Source of the DNA: Actinopolyspora lacussalsi
GTDB lineage: Bacteria > Actinomycetota > Actinomycetes > Mycobacteriales > Pseudonocardiaceae
Assembly (NCBI GenBank): GCA_030803735.1
Contig: JAURUC010000001.1
Location: 3,303,501 to 3,367,500 of the forward strand
Reading direction: 5' to 3'
Length of the DNA: 64,000 nucleotides
Part shown: piece by piece, positions 16,060-24,907 of the stretch
How positions within the stretch are numbered: position 1 is the first letter of the stretch
How the letters are laid out: the number at the start of each line of letters is the position of its first letter
The notes under the pieces: model-generated
What the model saw: only the letters and a program-made list of their open reading frames with translations
Told to the model about the DNA's origin: nothing
Databases searched by the model: none
Program-made: the position numbers and the translations under genes

Positions 16060-17475
16060 TCAGCGCCGGGCGTGCGCGTCCAGCACGTAGGCGACGGCGC
16101 TGGTGACCTTGGCGGCGTAGTCCAGGTGCAGCGACTCGTCCGGGACGTGGGCGTTGCTGCCCGGCCCCAGCGCCCCCGTCACCACGAACTGGGCGTCGGG
16201 GTAGTTGTCGTGCAGCAGTCCCATGAACGGGATCGAACCGCCCAGCCCCATGGTGCGCCAGTCGTTGCCGAACACCTCGGTGCCCGCCGAGTCCAGGGCG
16301 TCGTTCAACCACTCCGCGGTGTCGGGCGCGTTGAACCCCTGCCCCGCCTCGGCGTGGCCGAACTCGACGCTCGCGCCGTAGGGGACGTCGGTCTGCAGCG
16401 CGGTCCGCACCGCGTCCAGCGCCCGCTGGGGATCGGCGGTGGGCGGCAGCCGGAAGCTGAGATCCAGCGTGGTGTGGGGGCGCAGCACGTTGCCCGCTTC
16501 CGAGGGGTGCGGCAACCCGTCGGCACCGATCACCGAGAGGGTGGGCCGCCACCAGTTGTTCAACGCCAGCTCGGCCTCGTCGTCGCTGATCATCCGCATG
16601 CCCTCGGGCAGCTCGATGGACTCGCGCACCAGCCCCGGCGCGGCCTCGACGCCCGCCCGGGCCTCGGCCACCCGGTTCTCCGGGACGCGCACGTTCAGCT
16701 CCGGTAGCCGGATCTCACCGGTGGCGGAGTCCTCCAACCGGTCCAGCAGCTGCCGAGCGACCCGGAACGAGTCGGGCACCAGCCCGCTGGCCGCACCGGA
16801 GTGCTGCCCCGCGTCCAGCACCCGAACCGTGACGTTGAGCTGCACCATCCCCCGCAACGAGGTGGTCAGCCAGAGTCGGTCGTAGTCCCCGCCGCCGGAG
16901 TCCAGGCACACCACCAGGCCGACGCGGCCCAGCCGCTCGCCGAGGTGCTCCAGGTAGGCGGGCAGGTCGGGGCTGCCGGACTCCTCGCCCGTCTCCAGCA
17001 GCAGCACGCAGCGCGGATGCGCACCGCCGTGCGAACGCAGCGCCTCGATGGCGGTGATCGCGGCGTAGCCGGAGTAGCCGTCGTCCACGGCACCGCGGCC
17101 GTACAACCTGCCGTCGCGCACCACCGGCGTCCAGGGCCCCAGCCCCTCGGACCAGCCCCCGACCGGCGGCTGCTTGTCCAGGTGGCCGTAGAGCAGCGCC
17201 GTCTCCTCGGAGGCTCCTTCGGTCGCGGGCACGTCCACCAGCAGCAGCGGGCTCCGTCCGGGAAGCCGGACCACCTCGATCCCGGCACCCGTGATCCCGC
17301 GGGCGGCGATCCAGCCGCGCACGTGCTCGACCACCGCGTCCAGGTGGCCGTTGGCCTCCCAGTCGGCGTCGAAGGCCGGGGAGACGGCCGGGATGCCGAC
17401 CAGCTCGGAGAGGCTGGGAAGTACCGAGGACTCCCATTGCTGCTGTACGAAGGTGTTCACTGCTGTGCGGTCCAC
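16060..17475 (-). CDS. M20 family metallopeptidase (dipeptidase)
   Basis: A 471-residue cytosolic zinc peptidase of the M20/ArgE-DapE superfamily. Metal and catalytic motifs are visible: GHLDKQPP (His and Asp, about 98-105), GRGAVDDGY (bridging Asp near 135), ETGEESGS (general base and metal Glu near 165), and a late PGSNAHVPDE with the His ligand. A lid/dimerisation domain lies between about 215 and 335. It probably cleaves dipeptides or N-acylated amino acids. The GTG start has only a weak site. Monocistronic. Confidence 0.93.
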   Translation of the reverse strand: MDRTAVNTFVQQQWESSVLPSLSELVGIPAVSPAFDADWEANGHLDAVVEHVRGWIAARGITGAGIEVVRLPGRSPLLLVDVPATEGASEETALLYGHLDKQPPVGGWSEGLGPWTPVVRDGRLYGRGAVDDGYSGYAAITAIEALRSHGGAHPRCVLLLETGEESGSPDLPAYLEHLGERLGRVGLVVCLDSGGGDYDRLWLTTSLRGMVQLNVTVRVLDAGQHSGAASGLVPDSFRVARQLLDRLEDSATGEIRLPELNVRVPENRVAEARAGVEAAPGLVRESIELPEGMRMISDDEAELALNNWWRPTLSVIGADGLPHPSEAGNVLRPHTTLDLSFRLPPTADPQRALDAVRTALQTDVPYGASVEFGHAEAGQGFNAPDTAEWLNDALDSAGTEVFGNDWRTMGLGGSIPFMGLLHDNYPDAQFVVTGALGPGSNAHVPDESLHLDYAAKVTSAVAYVLDAHARR

Positions 17476-17557
17476 ACCCGCGATCGTATTCCCACTCCTC
17501 GGGAAAGCTCACCCGGCCTGATGAAGTCCAGTCCGGGGAAGCCCGGCCTGGTGTAGG

Positions 17558-18247
17558 TCAGTCGCCTCCACCGCCGTCATCACCGTCGTCACCCTCACCG
17601 CCGACCGCGGCGCCGATGGCGGCACCCGTGGCGGCCACGGCGGCCGAAACCGCCCCTTCGAGTTCCTGACCCTTGGCGATGTGCTTAAGCCTGCTCGACT
17701 GGGACCAGCTGGTCACGAACTGCCGGTGCAGGCTGCTCGGATAGGCGATGGCTACCAGCAGGGCAAGCCGATCGTCCGGCGATCGTTCGCCGTCCGCCAG
17801 CCGGAGGATCTCGTCGACCAAAGGCTGCCGCGTGGCCTCGTGCGGCCGATAGCGGTCGTAGGGCAGGAAACCGAGCACCTTGTCCGGCTCGTGCCGCAGA
17901 TAACTCCGTTGCTGGAGCGACGAGCGGTGCTCCTCGAACGCCCAGCTCCGCTCGCTCAGCCAGGAGCGAAACGAGAACGGTTTGGCATCGCGTCCTGACC
18001 GGTTCACCAGAGCCGACAGTGGCCGGTCCAACGCTTCGACACCGATGGGGGTCGGATCGACCGGCCCGACTTTGACGTTGCCGAACACGGTTCGGGTCAG
18101 TTCCGCGCGGCCGTGCATCACGAGCTCTGCGATCTCGGCCGCCGCAGTCACGACATCGCGGTTGACACTGGTGAAGGGCCGCCCCCTCGGGGGATGCAGT
18201 AGCAACACGCTCTGGTCCGGCAACGACAACGACAGATGTGCTTCCAC
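17558..18247 (-). CDS. GPP34 family protein, copy 1
   Basis: A 229-residue protein of the GPP34 (Golgi phosphoprotein 3-like) family, opening with LSLPDQSVLLL and containing an ELVMHGRAELT helix and DDRLALLVAIAYPSSLHRQF. In eukaryotes this fold binds phosphoinositides; the role in actinomycetes is unknown. The tail is Ala/Gly-rich and ends in a Gly/Asp run. It is a tandem paralogue of the next gene, sharing about half its residues as well as upstream sequence, so the pair arose by duplication. GTG start. Confidence 0.9.
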   Translation of the reverse strand: MEAHLSLSLPDQSVLLLHPPRGRPFTSVNRDVVTAAAEIAELVMHGRAELTRTVFGNVKVGPVDPTPIGVEALDRPLSALVNRSGRDAKPFSFRSWLSERSWAFEEHRSSLQQRSYLRHEPDKVLGFLPYDRYRPHEATRQPLVDEILRLADGERSPDDRLALLVAIAYPSSLHRQFVTSWSQSSRLKHIAKGQELEGAVSAAVAATGAAIGAAVGGEGDDGDDGGGGD

Positions 18248-18460
18248 GGCGGCGATGCTAGATCACACGCCCCATCTCCGAAGGCCATTTCGGACGAATC
18301 CGGACCCCGCCCCCGTCTGGAGACCTCATGTCCCGGGACCGCACCTTCCCGAGAGGGCGCTCAGTGGCGGGAGCACGCCGCGATCCAAGAATGACCGATC
18401 ACGCACTGGGCGTACTCACCATCGATTCAGTCCGTTCCGCCGAAATCTTCCCCGTTCGGC

Positions 18461-19159
18461 TCAGCCACCTCCGCCGTCACCACCACCGCCACCGTCGCCA
18501 CCCCCACCGCCGACCGCGCCCGCGATAACGGCACCGGTCGCGGCCACGGCGGCCGAAACCGCCCCTTCGAGGTCCTGGCCCTTGGCGATGTGCTTGAGCC
18601 TGCGACTCTGCGACCAGTCGAAGCCGAGCAGCCTGCGATACAACCCGGAGGGATAAACGATCGCGACCAACAGGGCCAGCCGATCGTCCGGGGAACGCTC
18701 GCCACGAGCGAGTTGTCCCAACTCGCCGATCAACTCTTGCTGGAGGGGCCCGTGCGGCCGATAGCGGTCGCGCGGGATGAAGCCGAGCAGCTTTTCCGGT
18801 TCGTACTCCAGATAACCCCGCTGCCGCAGCGCCCACCGCTGTTCCTGGAAAGCACTACGTCGCTCGGCCAGCCAGGTCTGAAACGGGATCGGTTTGCCCT
18901 TGCCCGCGATTCGGCCCGCCAGCGCCGAGAGCGGGTGTTCCAACGGTTCGAAACCCACCGGGGTCGAGTCGAGCAGACCGATCTTGACTCCACCGAAAGC
19001 GGTGCGGGTCAGTTCCGCGCGGCCGTACATCACGAGCTCGGCGAGCTCGGCGGCCGGCGTGAGGACTTGGTGATTGACCGAGTGGTGTTGCCTGCCGTCC
19101 GGACCGTGCAGCAGCAACACGATCTGGTCCGGCAACGACAACGACAGATGTGCTTCCAC
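18461..19159 (-). CDS. GPP34 family protein, copy 2
   Basis: A 232-residue GPP34 paralogue. The first 12 residues, ERSPDDRLALLVAI and LKHIAKGQ-LEGAVSAAVAAT match copy 1 closely, while the central part has diverged. It also ends in a Gly-rich tail. GTG start preceded by the same upstream sequence (GATCTAGCATCGCCGCC on the minus strand) as copy 1, implying both copies keep a similar promoter. A 213-base gap separates them. Confidence 0.9.
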   Translation of the reverse strand: MEAHLSLSLPDQIVLLLHGPDGRQHHSVNHQVLTPAAELAELVMYGRAELTRTAFGGVKIGLLDSTPVGFEPLEHPLSALAGRIAGKGKPIPFQTWLAERRSAFQEQRWALRQRGYLEYEPEKLLGFIPRDRYRPHGPLQQELIGELGQLARGERSPDDRLALLVAIVYPSGLYRRLLGFDWSQSRRLKHIAKGQDLEGAVSAAVAATGAVIAGAVGGGGGDGGGGGDGGGG

Positions 19160-19716
19160 GGCGGCGATGCTAGATCACGCGAACCGCGCAGGGGACCGTT
19201 TCGCACGAATCCGGGCCCTCGATCCCCAGTCCGGAGCCGCCCCCGACCGGGGCAGCCCGGCCCGATATCCCTTCCCGAGTGGGGGCGTTCGAGAACCGTG
19301 AACGCATCCGGAAACCGGGAAACACCCCGCAACCCAAGAGTGACCGGCCCCGCACCGAACGTACTCACCATCGATTCAGCACGATTCACGACGACGCTGA
19401 CCAGTACCGGAATCGGCCGCGAAAAAATCGGTTATACAACTGTCACAACGCCATCCATCGGAGATCCACCCCTCTGATGACCTGCGAATTCGCCTGATCC
19501 AACCGCGAGCTACGGTGCGCCGGACAAGGTTTGCAGGCGGCATCGATCTCTGTGGCAGGGCTCACGGAAGTGGCCGTTGTCATGCCAGGATGGCGAGGAG
19601 CGATCCAACGACCCCGATCGGATGACCCGAGACCCACCTGGTCGACGGCGCCGTCAGGGGTAACCGGTCCCAGCCGCCACAAGCGGTAACGACCGGGGTG
19701 AGACTAGGAGATCCAC
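19160..19716. other. Divergent intergenic region, GPP34 and dehydrogenase operons
   Basis: 557 bases without a supportable gene. The left part (19160-19390) resembles the 18248-18430 spacer of the GPP34 tandem copy. A TTATAC (about 19433) after an A-run is a plausible minus-10 element for the rightward dehydrogenase operon. Nothing else is recognised. Confidence 0.5.
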
Positions 19717-20973
19717 ATGTCCCCCGAACACTGGACGCGACCGAGCCGACCCGACGATCGCGATCGACTCGCGGACACCGCGGTGCCTGCCGCAACCTCA
19801 GCAACACCAACGAGGGAGCAGGTGATCGCCGGTTTGCGTGCGACCAGCGAAGGCGGAGCTGACCTGGTTCAGCTCCTGACGCCGGAGGGTCAGCGGGTAT
19901 CGCACCCGGACTTCGACATCGACATCACCGACGAGCAGCTACGCGGCATGTACCGCGACATGGTGCTGGTGCGGCGTGCCGACCGCGAGGGCAACGCGCT
20001 GCAACGCCAGGGCCAACTCGGAATCTGGGTTCCGCTGCTGGGCCAGGAAGCCGCGCAGATAGGCGCGGGCCGCGCCATGCGACCGCAGGACATGGCCTTC
20101 CCGAGCTACCGCGAGCACGGGGTCGCCTGGTGCAGGGGCATCGACCCCACCGAGCTGCTGGGCATCTTCCGCGGCACGGACCACGGCAGCTGGGACCCGA
20201 ACGAAACCGGCATGAGCCTGTACACCATCGTCATCGGCAACCAGTGCGTGAACGCCACCGGCTACGCGATGGGGCAGAAGTTCGAGGGCAAGGTCGGCAA
20301 CTCGGGGGATGACCCCGCCTCGAACGAGGCCACCATGGTCTTCTTCGGCGACGGCGCCACCAGTCAGGGTGACGTGCACGAGGGCATGGTCTGGGCCTCG
20401 GTCTACGACGCGCCGGTGGTCTTCTTCTGCCAGAACAACCAGTGGGCGATCTCCGAGCCGACCGAACGGCAGAGCCGGGTACCGCTCTACGAACGCGCCA
20501 AGGGATACGGCTTCCCCGGCATCCGGGTCGACGGCAACGACGTGCTCGCCACCCTCGCCGTCTCCCAGTGGGCCATGAACGAGGCCAGGCAGGGCAACGG
20601 GCCGCTGCTCATCGAGGCGTTCACCTACCGCATGGACGCGCACACCACCTCGGACGACGCCACGCGCTACCGGCTGGACGACGAGCTGGAGGCATGGAAG
20701 CTCAAGGACCCGATCGAACGGTTGCGGGCGCACCTGCTCCGGGAGGAGATCGCCGACCAGGAGTTCTTCGACAGGGTGGATTCCGAGGCCGACGAGCTGG
20801 CCGCGAGGTTCCGCGAGTTCTGCGTGAACATGCCGGAACCGCCGCCGGAACGGATGTTCTCCGCCGTCTACGCGGAGGAGAGCCCCGTGGTGGCGGCACA
20901 GCGGGAGGACTACCTGAACTACCTCGCAGGCTTCGCCGACTCCGGCCACGACACCGAGGGGAGTGTTCGCTGA
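19717..20973 (+). CDS. 2-oxoacid dehydrogenase E1 alpha subunit
   Basis: A 418-residue thiamine-diphosphate E1 alpha chain. The ThDP/Mg motif begins GDGATSQGDVHEG (from 211) and ends in FFCQNNQWAIS; RMDAHTTSDD matches the phosphorylation-loop region. With E1 beta it decarboxylates a 2-oxoacid and reductively acetylates the lipoyl group of E2. The heterodimeric E1 with a lipoyl E2 suggests the branched-chain 2-oxoacid complex, though a pyruvate complex cannot be excluded. First gene of an operon; its stop overlaps the next start by one base (TGATG). Confidence 0.95.
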   Translation: MSPEHWTRPSRPDDRDRLADTAVPAATSATPTREQVIAGLRATSEGGADLVQLLTPEGQRVSHPDFDIDITDEQLRGMYRDMVLVRRADREGNALQRQGQLGIWVPLLGQEAAQIGAGRAMRPQDMAFPSYREHGVAWCRGIDPTELLGIFRGTDHGSWDPNETGMSLYTIVIGNQCVNATGYAMGQKFEGKVGNSGDDPASNEATMVFFGDGATSQGDVHEGMVWASVYDAPVVFFCQNNQWAISEPTERQSRVPLYERAKGYGFPGIRVDGNDVLATLAVSQWAMNEARQGNGPLLIEAFTYRMDAHTTSDDATRYRLDDELEAWKLKDPIERLRAHLLREEIADQEFFDRVDSEADELAARFREFCVNMPEPPPERMFSAVYAEESPVVAAQREDYLNYLAGFADSGHDTEGSVR

Positions 20974-21992
20974 TGGCCGCGCCCACGATGGAATCGACCG
21001 GTTCGAGCACGACACCGACCCAGACGATCACGATCGCCAAGGGTCTGAACAACGCGTTGCGCAACGCCATGGAGCGCGACCCGAAGGTCCTGGTCATGGG
21101 CGAGGACGTCGGCAAGCTCGGCGGTGTTTTCCGCGTCACCGACGGACTGCAGAAGGACTTCGGCGAACACCGGGTGCTCGACACGCCGCTGGCCGAGTCC
21201 GGAATCATCGGCACGGCCATCGGCCTGGCGATGCGCGGGTTCCGCCCGGTCTGCGAGATCCAGTTCGACGGGTTCATCTTCCCCGGCTTCGACCAGATCG
21301 TCTCGCAGCTGTCCAAGATGCACTACCGCAGCCAGGGCAAGGTGAAGGTTCCGCTGGTCATCCGGGTTCCCTTCGGCGGCGGTATCGGGGCGGTGGAGCA
21401 CCACTCCGAGTCCCCTGAGTCGCTGTTCGCCCACGTGGCGGGCCTGAAGGTGGTCTCCTGCTCCAACCCGGTGGACGCCTACTGGATGCTGCAGCAGGCC
21501 ATCGAGTCCGACGACCCGGTGCTGTTCTTCGAGCCGAAGCGGCGGTACTGGGAGAAGGCCGAGCTCGACCCCACGGCCGAGCACCTGCCGCTGGTCAGCT
21601 CCGCCGTGCTGCGCACCGGATCCGACGTCACCGTCGCCACCTACGGGCCGATGGTCAAGACCTGCATGGACGCCGCGACCGCGGCCGAGGAGGACGGCAA
21701 CGACGTCGAGGTCGTGGACCTGCGTTCGCTCTCACCGCTGGACCTGGGCCCGGTGGCCGAGTCGGTCCGGCGCACCGGACGGCTGGTCGTGGTCAGCGAG
21801 TCGCCGCCGGAGTCCTCGGTCACCTCCGAGGTGGCCACCCGGATACAGCAGGAGTGCTTCTACTCGCTGGAAGCCCCCGTGCTGCGGGTGAACGGATTCG
21901 ACACGCCGTACCCACCGAGCAAGCTGGAGGAGGGCTACCTGCCCGACCTCGACCGGGTACTCGATGCCGTCGACCGTTCACTGGCCTACTGA
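20973..21992 (+). CDS. 2-oxoacid dehydrogenase E1 beta subunit
   Basis: A 339-residue transketolase-type beta chain with VLVMGEDVGKLGGVFRVT (about 35-52), the RVLDTPLAESGIIG segment that completes the ThDP site, and the C-terminal transketolase domain (VAESVRRTGRLVVVSE). The ATG overlapping the E1 alpha stop is selected; a longer frame upstream is antisense-like noise. It forms the alpha2beta2 E1 with the preceding product. Confidence 0.95.
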   Translation: MAAPTMESTGSSTTPTQTITIAKGLNNALRNAMERDPKVLVMGEDVGKLGGVFRVTDGLQKDFGEHRVLDTPLAESGIIGTAIGLAMRGFRPVCEIQFDGFIFPGFDQIVSQLSKMHYRSQGKVKVPLVIRVPFGGGIGAVEHHSESPESLFAHVAGLKVVSCSNPVDAYWMLQQAIESDDPVLFFEPKRRYWEKAELDPTAEHLPLVSSAVLRTGSDVTVATYGPMVKTCMDAATAAEEDGNDVEVVDLRSLSPLDLGPVAESVRRTGRLVVVSESPPESSVTSEVATRIQQECFYSLEAPVLRVNGFDTPYPPSKLEEGYLPDLDRVLDAVDRSLAY

Positions 21993-22002
21993 GGGGGCAG
22001 GC

Positions 22003-23538
22003 ATGGCACAACTCAAGAACTTCCCGCTTCCGGACGTCGGCGAGGGACTGACCGAGGCGGAGATCCTGAACTGGCGGATCGGGCCCGGTGACGCGGTCGA
22101 ACTGAACCAGATCATCGTGGAGATCGAGACCGCGAAGGCATCGGTCGAGCTGCCGTGCCCCTACGCGGGGACGATCAGCGAGCTGCTCGCCGAACCCGGC
22201 CAGACCGTGGAGGTCGGAACCCCGATCCTGACGATCGAACCGGCCGGGGCGGAGAGCGACGAGCCCGCACCGGACAAGCCAGCCGAGCAGGGCGAGCGGT
22301 CCGAGCAGGGCGGCAAGATCGGCGAGGAAGGGGCCGACGGCCGGATCGCCACCCTGGTGGGGTACGGCCCGCGCTCGACCAGCGCGAAACGTCGCCCCCG
22401 CAAGAAGGACGCCACCGCCGGGCAGCGCGGTTCCGGCAGTGGTGGGTCCGGCAGCGGCGGGGTCAACGGCTCGGCCGGACAACGGCCCGCCGCCAACGGC
22501 ACGCCGGTGACGACCGGCGCGGGCACCGACAGCGCAAGCACCAACGGCACCGCGGTGAACGGCTCCGCCCCCGCCACGAGCACGCCGTCCGCTTCCCGGC
22601 AGGCCGAGCCGGCCGCGGTCGGCGGCACGGGCGAAGCGGCGGGCGGCGGAGTGCCGCTCGCGAAGCCGCCGGTGCGCAAACTGGCCAAGGACCTCGGCGT
22701 GGAGCTGCGTTCGCTGCACGGTTCCGGCTCGGGTGGCGTGATCACCCGGCAGGACGTGGAACGCGCTGCGGCGGGCGGCGTCACGGCCGCGACCTCCGAG
22801 GGCTCCGCTGCTGGTACCCGTCCCGCTCGGGACAGCGTCGAGCGGGAACAGCGGGTCCCGATCAAGGGGGTCCGGAAGGCGACGGCGCAGGCCATGGTGG
22901 ACAGCGCGTTCACCGCCCCGCACGTGACCGAGTTCCTGACGATCGACGTCACTCCGATGATGGAGTTCCGGGAGCGGCTCAAGAAGCACCCCGACTTCCG
23001 GGACGTCAAGGTCACTCCGCTGGCGGTCGCGTCCAAGGCGATGTGCCTGGCCGCGAAGCGGACACCGGACGTCAACGCCGCCTGGGACGGCGAGGCGGGC
23101 GAGATCGTCTACAAGGACTACGTGCACCTGGGTGTGGCCGCGGCCACCGAACGCGGGCTGGTCGTGCCCAAGGTGCGCGACGCGGACGGGATGTCGCTGC
23201 GGGAACTGGCCGTGGCGCTGGAGGAGCTGACCAGCACCGCACGTGAGGGCAGGACCTCCCCGGAGGCGATGACCAACGGCACGATCACGATCACGAACGT
23301 GGGCGTGTTCGGGGTGGACACCGGGACGCCGATCCTCAACCCGGGCGAGTCGGCGATCCTGGCGTTCGGCGCGATCCGCGAGATGCCCTGGGTGGTCGAC
23401 GGCCAGGTGGTGCCGCGCCAGGTCTGCCAGCTGGCGCTGAGCTTCGACCACCGGGTGGTGGACGGCCAGCAGGGCTCGCGGTTCCTCGCCGACGTCGGGG
23501 CACTGCTGTCCGATCCCGGGATGGCCCTGACGTTCTGA
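22003..23538 (+). CDS. 2-oxoacid dehydrogenase E2 acyltransferase
   Basis: A 511-residue dihydrolipoyl acyltransferase. Domain order: lipoyl domain (1-80, with lipoylated Lys45 in ETAKAS), a long Gly/Ser/Ala/Thr-rich linker (about 85-220), the E3-binding domain (about 223-262, KPPVRKLAKDLGV), and the catalytic domain with HRVVDG (His483, Asp487). It accepts the acyl group from E1 and passes it to CoA. It starts 11 bases after E1 beta. No E3 gene follows, so dihydrolipoyl dehydrogenase must come from elsewhere. The operon ends in a strong hairpin. Confidence 0.95.
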   Translation: MAQLKNFPLPDVGEGLTEAEILNWRIGPGDAVELNQIIVEIETAKASVELPCPYAGTISELLAEPGQTVEVGTPILTIEPAGAESDEPAPDKPAEQGERSEQGGKIGEEGADGRIATLVGYGPRSTSAKRRPRKKDATAGQRGSGSGGSGSGGVNGSAGQRPAANGTPVTTGAGTDSASTNGTAVNGSAPATSTPSASRQAEPAAVGGTGEAAGGGVPLAKPPVRKLAKDLGVELRSLHGSGSGGVITRQDVERAAAGGVTAATSEGSAAGTRPARDSVEREQRVPIKGVRKATAQAMVDSAFTAPHVTEFLTIDVTPMMEFRERLKKHPDFRDVKVTPLAVASKAMCLAAKRTPDVNAAWDGEAGEIVYKDYVHLGVAAATERGLVVPKVRDADGMSLRELAVALEELTSTAREGRTSPEAMTNGTITITNVGVFGVDTGTPILNPGESAILAFGAIREMPWVVDGQVVPRQVCQLALSFDHRVVDGQQGSRFLADVGALLSDPGMALTF

Positions 23539-23551
23539 GGGTGCGGGGCGG

Positions 23552-23587
23552 GACTCACGTGCCGGGTCGGCTACCGGCACGTGAGTC
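23552..23587. terminator. Perfect 14-bp hairpin after E2 gene
   Basis: GACTCACGTGCCGG (23552-23565) pairs exactly with 23574-23587 across an 8-base loop, 14 bases after the stop. No T run follows, as is usual for actinomycete terminators. In a convergent gap it could stop transcription from both sides. Confidence 0.8.
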
Positions 23588-23620
23588 GGCACCCCACCGC
23601 AGCGCCGAGGAGTAGTCGTA

Positions 23621-23777
23621 CTCCCACCACTCCCGCAAGCCGCACTCCCACCACTCCCGCGACCGGCACCGCCGCGGGTTCTCCGGTGCGGTTCTCGCGA
23701 GGACGGCCCCGACGTTGTGTAGGTCGCTACCCGATGTCGGGGCACCCGCAGCGAGAGCCGTGCCGGAGGTTCCGCCA
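23621..23777 (+). repeat. Compound intergenic hairpin element, copy A
   Basis: Two 24-bp-period repeats (CTCCCACCACTCCCGC at 23621 and 23645), then GCACCG/CGGTGC hairpin I, then nested hairpin II: outer stem CGGTTCTCGC (23689-23698) with GCGAGAGCCG (23751-23760) including one G-T wobble, inner stem GCCCCGAC (23706-23713) with GTCGGGGC (23736-23743), and tip GTAG/CTAC. It ends in GGTTCCGCCA, 38 bases before the stop of the minus-strand gene. It lacks the left palindrome seen in copies B, D and E. Confidence 0.85.
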
Positions 23778-23815
23778 AGACACCACCCAGGGGAATCGGC
23801 CCCCTTCTGCTCCTG

Positions 23816-24277
23816 TCAGGAGCGGTGGTGGTCGGTGATCCCCGCTCCGGGCCGCCAGGTGCGGATCAGCAACTGATCCCCGGCCACGCTGGTGTGGGTG
23901 ATCTCGTGCAACTCCCAGCGGAACATGTGGAAAGTGCCGGGCTCGTGCTGGATCTCGGCGGCGTAGGCGCGCAGCTCCTCGTCCTCGGAGACCTCGATCG
24001 CACGCCCGGCGACCTTCACGTCCCCCTCGGTCATCTCGCCGGGGTGGGCGTGCAGCGCTGCGCGCGGGTCACGCCGCAGGTCGAGTGCCTTCAGCGCGCG
24101 TGGCATCGACCCCATGGTCAGGTTCCCGGAGTGGAACTGGACCTCGGTGCCGCTGACCCGGGGTGATCCGTCGCCGCGGAGTGTCGCCAGGACGTGGTGC
24201 AGGTGCGCCTCGAAGCACTTCCGGACGGCCGCCGCGAACTCTGGTACTTCGGTTTCGAACTGTTGCCAATCGGTCAC
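23816..24277 (-). CDS. Pyridoxamine 5'-phosphate oxidase-like FMN/F420 protein
   Basis: A 153-residue split-barrel protein of the PNPOx-like superfamily: an N-terminal helix, then ATLRGDGSPRVSGTEVQF and a central strand set ending in VKVAGRAIEVSEDEE. Such proteins bind FMN or coenzyme F420 and act as small oxidoreductases; which cofactor is used cannot be told here. GTG start with poor ribosome site. Convergent with the dehydrogenase operon and followed by hairpin element A in its 3' region. Confidence 0.82.
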   Translation of the reverse strand: MTDWQQFETEVPEFAAAVRKCFEAHLHHVLATLRGDGSPRVSGTEVQFHSGNLTMGSMPRALKALDLRRDPRAALHAHPGEMTEGDVKVAGRAIEVSEDEELRAYAAEIQHEPGTFHMFRWELHEITHTSVAGDQLLIRTWRPGAGITDHHRS

Positions 24278-24382
24278 GCGGCCAACATCGCACGAACCCC
24301 CGACAACACGGTGTCGCCGCCGGATTCGGCGGTTCGGCGGCGCCCCGGCTCGTGGCGCGAGGTTCCCGACGTCGGAGCCGCC

Positions 24383-24907
24383 TCACTCCTCCTTGCGCCT
24401 GCGGCCACCGCGCTGTGCCGCGGCCCCGGCCCCGGCGACGGCCTGGGCAGCCGCGCTGGTGTGCTGCCCCTCGGCGGAGGTGTGCTGCCCGGAACCGTGC
24501 GCCCCCGAGTCGGCACCGTCACCGGCCTCGGCCGCCGTGGCCGACTGGCCGGAGGCTCCCTCGGACCGCTGTCCACGGGACTGCGAGGCCCCGTTCGACG
24601 TGGCCGAGGCGGACTTCTGCTGGGCGGCCCGCTGCGCTTCGGATTGGCGGGAGCCACCGGAGCCGCTCTCGGACTGCTCGGCCTGTCCGGTCGCGTTCTG
24701 CTGCTCGGAGCCCTGGTCTCCGCTCGCCGCGGCGGCCTGTGCCTGCTCGGTGGCCGGCTCGGCTTCCGGTGGCTGGGTGGCCGATGGGCCCTCCGGAAAG
24801 TCGAACTCGTGCGACTCGAAGTCGTGCACGTCGATCTCCGGCAGCTCGAGCTCGCTGTGGAGCTCCCCGAAGATCGGAGTTCCAGGGTCGGATGTCGCCT
24901 TGCTCAC
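24383..24907 (-). CDS. Low-complexity disordered protein, unknown
   Basis: A 174-residue protein. An acidic N-terminal segment (ELHSELELPEIDVHDFESHE) is followed by Gln/Ser/Ala/Gly-rich sequence with a near-repeat (GQHTSAEGQHTSA), ending in a basic RRRKEE tail. It has no domain I recognise and is probably disordered. GTG start with GGGAGGG nine bases before supports that it is a real gene; codon bias is normal. Function unknown. Confidence 0.6.
   Translation of the reverse strand: MSKATSDPGTPIFGELHSELELPEIDVHDFESHEFDFPEGPSATQPPEAEPATEQAQAAAASGDQGSEQQNATGQAEQSESGSGGSRQSEAQRAAQQKSASATSNGASQSRGQRSEGASGQSATAAEAGDGADSGAHGSGQHTSAEGQHTSAAAQAVAGAGAAAQRGGRRRKEE

Noticed and set aside
21820..23778. 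A 652-codon frame antisense to the E2 gene and element A
   Set aside because: Same GC-bias artefact; the E2 protein on the plus strand is complete.
23541..23778. Recurring protein-like string AEPxARLSLR...GPSSREPHRR in several gaps
   Set aside because: It is only the translation of the compound intergenic element on the minus strand; copies differ by frameshifts and lack start signals, so it is not a gene family.
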